In this document: one piece after another, positions 36,001 to 45,725 of the stretch
How the letters are laid out: each line of letters begins with the position of its first letter
How positions within the stretch are numbered: position 1 is the first letter of the stretch
DNA from: Procambarus clarkii
Lineage: Eukaryota > Arthropoda > Malacostraca > Decapoda > Cambaridae
Assembly (NCBI RefSeq): GCF_040958095.1
Contig: NC_091219.1
Coordinates: forward strand, 29,946,572-30,010,571
DNA: 64,000 nt
Direction: 5' to 3'
The notes under the pieces: model-generated
What the model was told of the DNA's origin: nothing
Seen by the model: only the letters and a program-made list of their open reading frames with translations
Databases searched by the model: none
Translations under genes and position numbers: made by a program

Positions 36001-39000
36001 ACTGTCTACTTTTACTGCTCACATCTGTGGTGCATACCAATCCCCCACTGTTTTACAAGATTTGCGTTTAGTTTTGGACATTTGTGCAACATATCTGCTG
36101 TATTTTTCTATAATTTCTGCAAAGACAGGCGAGCACTAGACTCATTTTTGCCCCGCCTTGTTTGACATCTATGCTTCCTCCAGAGGTTTGGTCTCTGAAG
36201 CTATTCTAGGGAACTTTGACCCCCACGAGTATAGCCAGTTGTGGGTCTGGTGACGCTACTTCAGGGGTTGTGCCGAGGCTCAGAAATTGGCGAACTTCTT
36301 TCTCAGTCCTACCTCTAGAGGGGAAATATTCTGAGACTTTTGGGTTTGCAGAGGGGAGGGATCCAAAGGTGCCTTTTGATCTTCAGAGGCATTTTCTACC
36401 AGAGGGGGGTCATGCTGCATACAAATGGGTTCTTTTATCCTGTGTACAAAACTGATTTTTTCTGCTAATTCATCTTTTTTCACGTTGGATACATTTTCAG
36501 TGTGGACTTTGTATAAAGTTTATTCTTTATTTTATTCTCATCTTTTTTCTCATCAGCACTAAAAATATTTACTAATATATAATAGTAAAAAGTAACAATC
36601 ACAGCAAGAATAAATTGCCTTATTCTGTATTAGCATTCCAAAATGCATTTGAACACTTTTCTTATGAAACCTCAGAGCTAACCATCTCAAAAGAAAACCT
36701 GTCAACTGCTGGTAGGCCTATTAGGAAGAGCCATTTAGGAGGAATATGCCTCAAGTTTTTTTAAGCTTAAAATATTGTGAACTCGAAAAATTAAGTTTGT
36801 GTGTTTAAGTTTCACAGTACATTTTCAGCACTTAACCATAACAATACAGGGTATTATGCAATCTCACAAACCAATTGTATCTTCTTGTACATAAATAAAT
36901 AAATAATAAATTTCATTCTACTCTTCATACCCTTTATTTTGAGAAATAATGGTTTCCCTTCATCTGGGAAAAGATGCCTGTCAGGGTCATCGAGGTTCCC
37001 CAGGGCCAAAGTGAGTAGTGTAGCCACTGGTTATGTGACACTGACAGCATTTGTGAAGGTGGTGTTTACAAAGAACTTGCACGATACTGCAAAACAACCT
37101 ATTATTGGTTGAATTCATTCTTCAGTGTAAACCTTATATGCTTATATAACCTTAGATAATCAACAGAAGAGGATATGGTTTCAAGTGTTACCGTTTTCAG
37201 TAAATTTGGATTCTCTCCATACTGCCCTTAGTGATCTGTGTAAGACTCTTGTATAGTGTGGTACATGTGCAATGGGAAGTTAACATTAAAAGACTGTGAT
37301 GGTGTTACTAACTATAATACTGACCTTTCCAAGGACAACCCATGACAGGTAATTGACTAATATTTACTGCTAGGTGCGAAAAGAGGCATGTAAAAGGAAG
37401 GGCAGGAATAGGAGCAAGTTGTAAAACTTGATACAAGCCAACAAAAATTTTGCCATCCGTGATACTACTCAAAATAAAAAAATAAAAATATTTATTCCGG
37501 TAAAAGTACTGTACATACATATTAGATGAGTTACAATGTTGGATTTATAGATAAAGCAAGTACATACAATACGTAACACTACTAATACGCACAGTATTTT
37601 GAGCAAGGTGAGGGAAAAACACTTACACTAAAGCTTAATACTAATTGAGAATAATGTATAAATTGTGTAGAAAAAGGAAAAAGAAGGGGGGTGGGATGCC
37701 GTAGCAGAAATCAACAATTTTACAAGTTGGTCAACAAACAGTATTGATTGAAAATAGCAAGACATGGGTTGACATTTAGGGGGTAAGGTAGGTTACATAA
37801 GAGTTTATTAGGTAGAACTTAGTTTTCCTCTTAAACTGGTTGAGAGAGGTACAGCCTTTGACATGATTGGGAAGGTCATTCCACATTCTGGGTCCCTTGA
37901 TTTGTAGAGCATTTCTAGTTTGGTTAAGGCGCACTCTTGGAATATCAAATAGGTAAATTGTATGTTAAGATTTTTTTTTTTTTAACTATTCTATACACAA
38001 GCAATACATAAATACCAACTATACAAATTAATAATAATAATAATATTTTATTTAGGAAAAGTACATACATAGATGCAGAGTTATAAACATTCTGATTGAT
38101 TTATAGATAGAGCTAGTACATACAATACCTAAAGCCACTAGTACGCATAGCATTTCGGGCAAGGTAAGATAGGGAAAAAAAAACAGACTAAACCTTAATA
38201 GTAATTGAGCTTAAAGTATAAATTGCATTGAAAGAAAAAAAAAATAAAAGATAAAAAAGGGGGAACATGGTAGAAAATAACCAATATACAAGTTGGTCAA
38301 CAAACAGCATTGTTTAAAAAATAGTAAGACATAGGTTGACATTTAGGGGTAAGGTAGGTTACATGGAGTTAATTAGGTAGTACTTAGTTTTCATCTTAAA
38401 TTGGTTGAGAGAGGTACAGCCTTTGACATGTCTGGGAAGGTCATTCCACATTCTGGGGTCTCTTGATTTGTAGAGCATTTCTAGTTTGATTAAGTCTAAC
38501 TCTTGGAATATCAAATAGGTATTTGTTTCTGGTGTGGTGCCCATGGGTTCTGTTACAACCTTCTAAGAAGCTTTTAAGGTCAGGATTGACATTACAATTC
38601 AGAGTTTTAAATATATAGAGTACACATGAGAGGATGTGCAGTGACTTAATATCTAACATATTCAGAGATTTGAGTAAGGGTACCGAGTGCTGTCTGGGGG
38701 CAGTTAGATATTGTTCTAATAGCAGCTTTGTGCTGGGTAATTAGAGGACATAAATGATTTTGGGTAGTAGAACCCCAAACATAAATACCATAGTTGAGAT
38801 AAGGATAGACGAGAGAGTAACAGAGCGTCACCAGGGCAGGGCAAGGAACATAATATCTGATCTTAGAAAGAATGCCAACAGTTTTAAAAACTTTTTTGCT
38901 ATATTTAGAATTATTTAGAATGTAATAATTTGTATTATTGTAAGGCATATCTTTACACTACAGTATTACAGTATAATGGCAGCAAACATTGTACCCAACA

Positions 39001-39764
39001 ATACCAATACTTTGCCTATAAGGTACTGCCGAAAGAGCAGAGCTCAACCCCCGCAAGCACAACTAGGTGAATATGAATGCTCCTTCGCCATTTAAGAACA
39101 AGCTAAAGAAGTGCTGCTCATCAGGGACACTAACAATTTATCAGATACTACAACAGTTCAAAAGCTTGCATGCTAATACAGTTGAGAAGCTGTGGTAGCT
39201 ACCTGTTACATTACCATTAACGACAAACAAACTTTCACAACATACTGCACATGGAGGACCCCTACATAACTTATACAGACCAATGGCTGTGCTGCACATT
39301 TGGTATACAGGAGCAGAAGTATACTTCATGAAGACGGTAGGCCTAGTGTGGTCACAACTTATGACCTTTTCTCTGCCAAGAATGACTAAACCTACTTCCT
39401 GACGTGGAAAAGTAACCTTAAGGTTACTTTCTATGCTATTATACCCAACGATATACCTCATCATATCATAGTTAATAATGAGTCCATTTGGTTTACAGTA
39501 CTTGGTACGAAGTTTAGCGGCTCACTAATACATTTAATATAGTTAGGCTAAGAATACCTCCATGCAGAGCCTACGTCAAAGCCACTAGTTACTGTCCGTG
39601 GAACATCCACAGAACCACCTTCCAACCTGGCCAAGCCATCAAACAGTAGTCGTCCTTAGTTTTATGGGAAATAATTATTTCAACATACGAAAACAAAGAG
39701 TATATTCTGAGATGGCCATTAAGGAGGAGGAGTGAGAGATGTTACACTCACCAGAGAGAGCCAT
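26843..39764 (-). CDS. NDUFS7: NADH:ubiquinone oxidoreductase core subunit S7 (PSST, 20 kDa)
   Basis: NDUFS7 holds iron-sulphur cluster N2, the last electron carrier before ubiquinone, in the Q module of mitochondrial complex I. Four minus-strand exons join in phase: 39764-39752, 34503-34307, 30843-30652 and 27064-26843. They give 207 codons plus a stop, close to the usual length of animal orthologues (about 210). The N-terminus ([20 protein letters not shown]) is Arg-bearing without acidic residues, as in a mitochondrial targeting peptide. The four cluster ligands are present: the CC pair of GLACCAVEM (residues 82-83), Cys147 in [11 protein letters not shown] and Cys177 in VPGCPP. The gene looks intact. 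It is divergently paired with MDN1 at 41046. Confidence 0.95.
27450..28190 (+). mobile_element. Degenerate LINE in NDUFS7 intron 3
   Basis: Broken + strand frames contain an RT catalytic box ([14 protein letters not shown]) near 27530. Later sequence resembles the RMDRLRS...VRNEVVRRR...RFGH-type C-terminal region of non-LTR elements. Many stops are present. This is an old insertion. Confidence 0.5.
28870..29690 (+). mobile_element. LINE family C, 5'-truncated at the RT catalytic box
   Basis: It begins near [20 protein letters not shown] (catalytic FADD) and continues through a 180-codon frame (29073-29615) with [22 protein letters not shown] and [20 protein letters not shown]. It matches the copies at 55.7 and 60.2 kb. 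Stops separate the catalytic part from the C-terminal frame. Confidence 0.85.
29690..29935 (-). mobile_element. SINE family 1
   Basis: A full-length reverse-oriented copy. The tail complement TATCTTGAGATGATTTCGGG is at the left, and the head complement with GGGATTGAACCCAGGACC (B-box) and TGTCCGCTCGGCCGACCGG is at the right. It is inserted into the 3' part of the LINE C copy. Confidence 0.88.
29980..30024. repeat. Perfect 18-bp hairpin from two LINE C tails head to head
   Basis: TAGCTCTCATCCTGTAAC (29980-29997) is followed after 9 nt by its exact reverse complement (30007-30024). The same string, TTACAGGATGAGAGCTA, marks the 3' tail of family C LINEs at 55.7 and 60.2 kb. So this is probably the junction of two tails. 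Confidence 0.7.
30075..30430 (-). mobile_element. LINE family D 3' fragment
   Basis: Nearly identical to 38035-38390. Shared strings include GATTTATAGATAGAGCTAGT, TAATAGTAATTGAGCTTAAA and AAGTTGGTCAACAAACAGCA. It covers only the 3' untranslated end of the element. Confidence 0.85.
30652..30843 (-). CDS. NDUFS7: NDUFS7 exon 3
   Basis: Acceptor TTTTTTTTAG, 64 codons, donor CAG|GTTTGT. It encodes [20 protein letters not shown] and [20 protein letters not shown], then KVYDQ. It contains the tandem Cys pair that binds cluster N2 and the conserved RASPRQ loop. Confidence 0.97.
30850..32100. other. NDUFS7 intron 2, no recognisable feature
   Basis: AT-rich sequence. I found no gene or clear repeat boundary. 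Confidence 0.5.
32100..32990 (-). mobile_element. LINE RT fragment split by a DIRS terminal piece
   Basis: Minus-strand frames read [20 protein letters not shown], then [14 protein letters not shown] (about 32760-32640). After an interruption they continue as [20 protein letters not shown] and AHGIG (to about 32150). This is the standard order of RT domain blocks in non-LTR elements. The interruption at 32344-32650 is DIRS sequence. Confidence 0.7.
32344..32650 (+). mobile_element. Solo DIRS terminal piece inserted in a LINE
   Basis: It shares GGGGTTTGTTTTGGGACGC, CAGTCGATGGCAGACGTGGA, GGCCAGGTTCTGGCTCGTGG and GGCTCCCCACAGAAAACCA with the right terminal repeats of the DIRS-like elements at 52, 55 and 58 kb. 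No recombinase sequence is attached. Confidence 0.75.
33660..33880 (+). mobile_element. Degenerate SINE (family 3)
   Basis: B-box-like GTATGAATCCCAGAC, then CACCTAGCAGAAGACAGGTA and GGGAAAGGTCAGTAG, as at 26215-26450. Old copy. Confidence 0.4.
34148..34280. repeat. Three-copy ~47-bp tandem repeat beside NDUFS7 exon 2
   Basis: TTTATATCACATTTGAG followed by C/TATATTATC occurs three times about 47 bp apart. The last copy ends some 25 bp from the exon 2 donor, in the intron. Confidence 0.8.
34307..34503 (-). CDS. NDUFS7: NDUFS7 exon 2
   Basis: The acceptor is ACTGTATAG and the donor CGAAAG|GTTGGT. Two bases complete a Val codon begun in exon 1, and 65 codons follow. It encodes [20 protein letters not shown] (end of the targeting peptide), a Pro/Ala-rich spacer and [14 protein letters not shown], the conserved start of the mature core. 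Confidence 0.93.
34890..34985 (+). mobile_element. LINE family F 3' end fragment
   Basis: It contains GGATAGATATAAATGGGAGC and TGGGCCAATAGGCCT, colinear with the end of the LINE fragment at 41790-42240. Confidence 0.5.
34986..37470. other. NDUFS7 intron 1, mostly unassigned
   Basis: A degraded SINE-like stretch may lie at about 35040-35170. At 36140-36430 a + strand frame reads as plausible old protein ([20 protein letters not shown], then [13 protein letters not shown]) with stops, and I do not recognise it. Nothing else stands out. Confidence 0.35.
37475..37985 (-). mobile_element. LINE family D 3' fragment
   Basis: It repeats the 3' end seen at 38035-38520, including GACATGGGTTGACATTTAGG and GAGAGAGGTACAGCCTTTGA. 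Its left edge is AAAATAAAAATATTTATTCC (element tail). Confidence 0.85.
38035..38960 (-). mobile_element. LINE family D, RT C-terminal part and 3' end
   Basis: Minus frames read [20 protein letters not shown] and then [11 protein letters not shown] (38948-38646), followed by [20 protein letters not shown] (38544-38359). These are the typical C-terminal RT block and tail of a non-LTR element. One frameshift separates the pieces. It sits in NDUFS7 intron 1, directly after another copy of the same tail. Confidence 0.85.
39030..39072 (-). mobile_element. LINE family A tail fragment
   Basis: GAGCTCAACCCCCGCAAGCA is the reverse complement of the family A tail at 15595-15625 (TGCTTGCGGGGGTTGAGC). 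Confidence 0.7.
39752..39764 (-). CDS. NDUFS7: NDUFS7 exon 1 (start)
   Basis: A short coding exon, ATGGCTCTCTCTG followed by donor GTGAGT. A purine at -3 and G at +4 give a good start context. The one-base overhang fits the two-base entry of exon 2, giving MALSV then WRGSI. It is chosen because it is the nearest upstream ATG with a donor in the right phase. The placement is inferred. Confidence 0.75.
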
Positions 39765-39834
39765 CTTCCACCACCGTCCTGCTCACACCTCCGGTGAACT
39801 ACGCCGCCAGGGTCGCCAGAGCCACACTGCTCAA

Positions 39835-40603
39835 CAGGGGTGCCAGATCCAAATTGCTGAAAGTAGCGAGCTGAGGGTCTAAAAGTAGCGAATTTGCAAT
39901 AAGAGTAGCCCAATTTTTTGTTTAGTAACTGATACAGGTTTTAAAGTAATATATTTTAATATATAGAGTACACTACACGATTTTGAAAGTTTCAGCATTA
40001 CTTGGAATACGAGAAAGAAGCTCTTTGCAAGCTCTCACTTAAATATTATGGCATCTTTCTTGAATATTTTGAAACTTTTCCTGAAGTATAAAATTGTTTT
40101 GTCTGTTAATTGCCTGAAGTGTTGAAAATTCGTAACCAAAGTCCACTTTCTCCAGAGGCAGACATATGTAATTGTAGTCCAAATTAACATGAAGCTTTGC
40201 ATGATGAGGATGCACGATTCTTCTGAGTATTCCAAGAGTGAAGTTTTCTAAGACAGTGTGAAGGCTACACTGATCTGCTTCGTCTTTTTGATAAAGTCAA
40301 GTCATACTTTCAAAAAGATTTAAGATTGGTCTGAGAAATGTGAAATATAGCTAATTGGGGGATCAGAGTACATTGAAAAAGTTGCCTTGTTACATATTTA
40401 TCACAAGAGCAAGAATTATGCGATTTGGCAATGAGTTGTTAAAGAATCCCATTGATCTAACAGCCACTTTGCACTACCGCTCCTTGCCAACCATCGTCTT
40501 CCTAAAGCCCAAAAAGTTGCAAGTAGCGAAATTAAAAATTTGGGAGCGCGGAGCTTTCAAAAGTAGCCCAATTCACTACTTGTAGCCCAATCTGGCAACC
40601 CTG
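39835..40603. mobile_element. Non-autonomous hAT transposon
   Basis: It begins CAGGGGTGCCAGAT, and the reverse complement of its end begins CAGGGTTGCCAGAT. The 8-mer CTGCTCAA flanks it on both sides (39827-39834 and 40604-40611), the hAT signature. It is 769 bp, with repeated AAAGTAGCGAATTT-type subterminal strings and no convincing transposase. Its left duplication lies 63 bp upstream of the NDUFS7 start codon. Confidence 0.88.
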
Positions 40604-40611
40604 CTGCTCAA

Positions 40612-40745
40612 AGTAGCAAGTTATCGCTCTAAAAGTAGCGAATTTCCAATAAGAGTAGCCCAATTTTTCTTTTTAGTGACTGATATGGGTTTCAAAGTAA
40701 CATATTTTGATATACAGAGTACACTACACGATTTTAATTGTTTTA
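40612..40745 (+). mobile_element. Second fragment of the same hAT family
   Basis: It repeats 39862-39988 with few changes (GAATTTCCAATAAGAGTAGC against GAATTTGCAATAAGAGTAGC, and AGAGTACACTACACGATTTT in both). The 769-bp element apparently inserted beside or into an older copy of itself. Confidence 0.75.
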
Positions 40746-41045
40746 TTAATATTATGTCTAAAATATCTGATAATAGGGTAGTTTACCATTATTTTCTGAT
40801 CAGGGGATCAGCTGGACTTGTGACCCTGCAGTGGTCCTGCTGACTTTGAATCATATTCAGCGAAAACGAAACATGATTTTTATATAAAAAGCGCAGATTG
40901 AGATTTACTTTATTTTTGTGATAAATTCTGAAGTGTGAGTTATTATTTTTAAAACATTTGAATAAAAGATGAGTATGTTGATAAAATAGGTTGATGTATA
41001 GGGAGCACGTGTTGATGTTTACTGGCGAGGTCGGGATGGTGCGAG

Positions 41046-41147
41046 ATGGCTGCCCCTGCTGCACTTCTCCTCCGCTCACACCTTCTCCGTCTCTCTCAAC
41101 ACGATCACAAGTGTCAACAACTGTTCCAACATCATTTAGCTAAAGAG
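41046..41147 (+). CDS. MDN1: MDN1 exon 1 (start codon)
   Basis: The ATG has G at -3 and G at +4. It encodes MAAPAALLLRSHLLRLSQHD and ends HHLAKE before donor GTACTT, phase 0. HHLAKE followed by NWDKNDRELVLQ (exon 2) lines up with the FLAKQ-W---DR--VL segment of vertebrate midasin, which supports this otherwise short exon. Confidence 0.85.
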
Positions 41148-44100
41148 GTACTTTATGCTTGCGCTGTAGGGTGTATCTTGAACCGTAGACTAAGGCCTAG
41201 GCTTGCCTCATGGCTCGGCAAAATGGTCACATTTTATTTTGGTTGTGTTTGTCAATGTTTATTTCATGACCGCTGCAGGGTGAGAACAATGCTGCCTGCT
41301 AATTCTGCGGTATGAGGGATATGAATTCCTTAATATATTTAGCAAGCACATTTGCAGTAAATTATTCAAATATTCCATATCTCACTTAAAGGTGTCTGGA
41401 TCTGGAGGTGTATGGTTTAAAATTGCCATAGATCCATAATAATCTACAGAAAACATGTTCGAACAATAATGAACCCTAGGAAGTATGTATAGAATTTCAA
41501 AATTAGTTCGTACATGGCTTAATAAAATCATCAGGACAAATGGGACCTTTGACAGTGGTCCAGCAGCTGCTGGTTTCCTGCCTTAGTTGAGGCCACAAAA
41601 GATAGTGGCTCTTGAGTAAATATAATACATTCTCCTGAAATTACTAATGGTCAGAATTCTGGCAAATGCATCTCTGGTAAATATTATAAAATGAAAGACC
41701 TTGCTGAAGGCCATAACTGTGGTTCCAATGTGAAGTCTATGATTAAGCACAAGATGAAGTTGCAAGACGGTTCAAAGGTTTACCACCAGACAAGTCCCAG
41801 AAATACAAGATATTAGTTACAAGGAAAGGCTACATAAATTGAACCTCACATTGCTGGAAGACAAGAGTTAGGAGATACTTTTACATTATTACTCGCATAC
41901 AAAATTCTCATGGGAATTGATAGGGTTGATAAAGACAGACTATATAGAACATAAAACTGTATAATTTGGATAAGTTTAGATTTAGGAAAGACCTGGGGTA
42001 AATACTGGTTTGGTAACGGGGTTGTTGATTTGTGGAATCAATTACCGCATTACATATTAAAAGTAGGATCGCTTGATTGTTTCAAGCATAGTTTAGACAT
42101 ATATAAATTAGACTGGGTGGATATAAATAGGTTCCTCGAATGGGCCAATAAGCCTTCTGCTGTTACCTTCATTCTTTTGTTTTTATTTATCATGGGTGAT
42201 ATCTTTACAAAGGGACCCATGAAATTGCCTACCTGTTAAAAGTCAACATTACAAATTACAACAAGAATTCTAAAGTTTGAAAATTACTGGAAAAATGTTT
42301 TTGGGAATAATGGCGCACCATTGATGTGCCATTTACTTCTTGTCCCCTTCGAGGTTACAAAAGATGGTGGCCCTCCAGTAAATATTTGTTAATATCTCTT
42401 AATGTTTGAAACTAATACCAGTCTTAACCTCAAATACTTTTTACAGTTCTACAACAGAACGTACTGCTATTGATTTAGGGGCTGCGACTACGTGCTATAT
42501 AAGCCCCTTCATTCACAAACCCAAAAAACATGCTGTTTCAATATGGGATACATTCCCCCCTAACAAATTTAAGCCTGTTTGTGTGAAATACACCATGCCG
42601 TGAAGCAGAAAACTGTATCAAGTTGCAAAACATCTGGTGACTCCTCCACTTGGTCAAAGTGATAAATTAGCTACATTATTGACAGTTGGTGTTATCAGAT
42701 TCTGTGTACATCAGACATCCCTACACCTTGGCAGTCAAACAAACTCCTTAGCTTATGGCAGAATTTTTATGTCCATACTTGCCTGACAAAGAAACTAAGC
42801 ATATTCTGGGTCCTAAGTCCTATGTCCAAAAAGCTTGGAAAAGTTGGAGGGGGGGGGGGGGGGGAGGAGGAAAAGGGATGCAGAGTTGAAATTCTTGAAG
42901 AGGATTTGGATGGGGAACGAGGGGGCTTGAAAGTTCGGTGGCCTATCCATCATGGGTTGGCATAATGTTTTGTTCTTAGCTTGGAGCTTGTTGTTTGTAT
43001 TGGTTTTGAGTTCTTATTCCACGGCAGGAGGCTAGTGGTGTAGCTGTTGGTTGTTGTCTTGGCTTCGGTGAGATGCTTTGTCTGGCTTGGAGGTGTCTTC
43101 CCTATTGAGTTGGTGACCCTTTTTCTATTAACTCTGGTATTTTGGTTTATCTACGGCATAGGTTCTCTTGAATAGTCTGCATACCATTTGTGGCAGCGGG
43201 GTTCCTTCCAGGTCATTGATTTCGTCTGAGAAAAGGGTTGTCTCCTATTTACTCTGTATTTCGGGTCGAAGTACTCTTTCTGCAGGACGGAGAGGTCCAT
43301 GTAGAGTTCCATTGTGTTGGCGTGGGCAAACATTCAGTGAGGGAATTTGTCTGAGTTCTTGTTGGTGATGATCTGGTTGCATTGGAGGGTCAGCTGTCTT
43401 CTTGTACTGCAGTTACCCTTGAAGTAGGCTACCTCTTTGATGAAGAGGCATTTTCTGCCCCCTCCTATTCCCTGGTTTCGGGTTCGATATAGGGAATTTC
43501 AATGTCCTCGTCGGCTGGTTCAGTTACTGGTACTGCTGTTGTTGCAGCAGCTTAGTGATTGTGTTTTTTCTTCTTTGTTTTTTGCATGTCAGCTGAAGGA
43601 GTTGTGGTTGCCACTGGGTGGTAGTCTTGACAGGTCCGAAGTGGTGTGGGTCTGTGCAGTAGCTGGTGCCCGAGTCTTTGGTTCTTCTAGCACTGTCGTT
43701 GGTTCCGCTGCCGGAGGTGCAGTTGTTGGTGTGGCTGTCATTGTTGCTGCTGACACCGTTGTTGCTGTTGTTGCCACTACTGCTTTGGATGCCTCTGGTG
43801 TTGGAGTCTGTTCTGGTTGAGCAGGGGTAGCTTGTGGAGACTGGAGTAGGTCCACTGTTACTCTCATTGCGAGTATCCTGTTAGCCGAGAGCAGCCAGTT
43901 GAGTACCTTCACGTACTTGGTGATATCCGTTTCTGCCAGCTTCTCCGCCAGGTAAATCGGTACAGGGACCAGGGTGGTGGCGGCCGGGGCCACTGATTGG
44001 CTGGTGGTCTAGGCCGCTGTTGCCTGTGTGTAGGGCCCCCAAGGGAGGGGGAGAGGGCTGGTCTAGTATGGACATCACTGTAGCAGATGAGTCTGGTAGC

Positions 44101-45694
44101 GTTGGGAACATCGTGGCCTGGATGTTGAGGCTCGCGGGCTGATTGGTGGTTCATCTGTCAGGTGCCGACTTCTCAATTTCTACAGTTGTGGTGGGGCAGT
44201 TCATTGAGAGGGTGGTATGTGGTCCTCTGCAGTTGATGTGCATAACTGGGTAGTCGACTGGCAGTCCTTGTAGTGATGTTCTTCACTGCAGATGCTGCAG
44301 TTTTCCTCAAATAGTTCACAGTTCGTGGTGTAGTGGTCGTACTTGTAACACTTATAATACTGACATAGTTGGAGGTAGCGTTCTTTCTTGATGGTGTCCG
44401 GGGTGATTGATATGTCGAGGCTCCTGAAGCCGTTTCCACTGTTTGGGTTGCGCTGCAGCTATAGAGAAGGTCACCTTCAGGGTTAGGTTGTCGTAATGGA
44501 TGACTTTAATTTTGACTGCGGTCAGAGCTGAGTTCCTGTTGTTGATGCTTGTCTATATGTTGTCTGGTGCTTGGGTGGCAATGAAGACGCTGGTGCGGTT
44601 GACAAAGACTTCTATCAGCCTGGTATCGATGGGTAGGTAGGATGATCAGGTCAGTCTCGTAGGGTGTCCTGGTGTTCTGGGGCAAACAGTTGTTCCAGGG
44701 CTTCCTCACTTGAGTAGAGAAGTTCTGCACCAATACCATTGGTGCAGATGTCCATTGGTGCTGGATTGGTGATGTCAACTATTTTTGACAGTATCTGGGG
44801 CCGGATGAATGTGGTTTTGCCTCAAAACCGGAATTTAATCCAGAGAATCATGGTCAAGTGAGTACACAAGTACTATGTGAGAGTCGTTTAGTTCAGCCGA
44901 CACCCCATCACTGGGATGCAGTGCTGATGGAAGAACGTTTCTATCTGGATGGTGCTCTAATCGCCAATACACATTACTGAAGAAGGCCTTCCATCTCTTC
45001 CCAATGGAAGAAATCAGGATGGGAGTGGGGCTGACCTTCTGCAGTAAAGCATTATGCGAGAGTTTATGCGCCTCGGCGGTGTATGTGTATGCCTGTTCTG
45101 AGTAACAATCATGACAACTTATGGTGGCCCTCAACAGAGCAAGACCCAGATGTACATCACCTCTGGAGGCCAAACTACAAGTCCTACCTCAACTTACTGA
45201 CACTTCATGAGAAACAAGCATAACTTAAATTTTCCAAAGAGTCTGTCAAGTAAAACAGAAATACCATGCAAATAAAGAAGCTTTGCATAAAAAATACAGA
45301 CAGTTAGTAGCTTTGCGATAAGGTAAAAGAAATTTGGGTAATCTGTTGTACCTTCTTATTGTTCCTTCTTGTAAACAAATAAAATATTAGATATGCAGTA
45401 CATTTAATATAAACAAAATGGCAATGCAGTCTCCGTGGTGTAGTGGTAAGACACTCGCCTGGCGTTCCGCGAGCGCTATGTCATGGGTTCGTATCCTGGC
45501 CGGGGAGGATTTACTGGGCGCAATTCCTTAACTGTAGCCTCTGTTTAACGCAACAGTAAAATGTGTACTTGGATGAAAAAACGATTCTTCGCGGCAGGGG
45601 ATCGTATTCCAGGGACCATAGGATTAAGGACTTGCCCGAAACGCTACGCGTACTAGTGGCTGTACAAGAATGTAACAACTCTTGTATATATCTC

Positions 45695-45725
<31 letters not shown>

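Larger units (their letters stand above)
39765..41045. promoter_or_regulatory. Divergent promoter interval between NDUFS7 and MDN1
   Basis: The two start codons point away from each other and lie 1,281 bp apart. No TATA box is obvious. GC-richer sequence flanks each start (39770-39825 and 41025-41090). A 769-bp hAT element plus its duplication, and a 134-bp hAT fragment, account for most of the interval, so before insertion the starts were only about 400-500 bp apart. Shared regulation is an inference from the arrangement. Confidence 0.55.

Noticed and set aside
45427-45505. tRNA gene candidate (also at 25918-25990 and in the family 1 heads)
   Set aside because: The A- and B-boxes are present, but each is followed by a shared non-tRNA body and tail repeated elsewhere. 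They are SINE heads.
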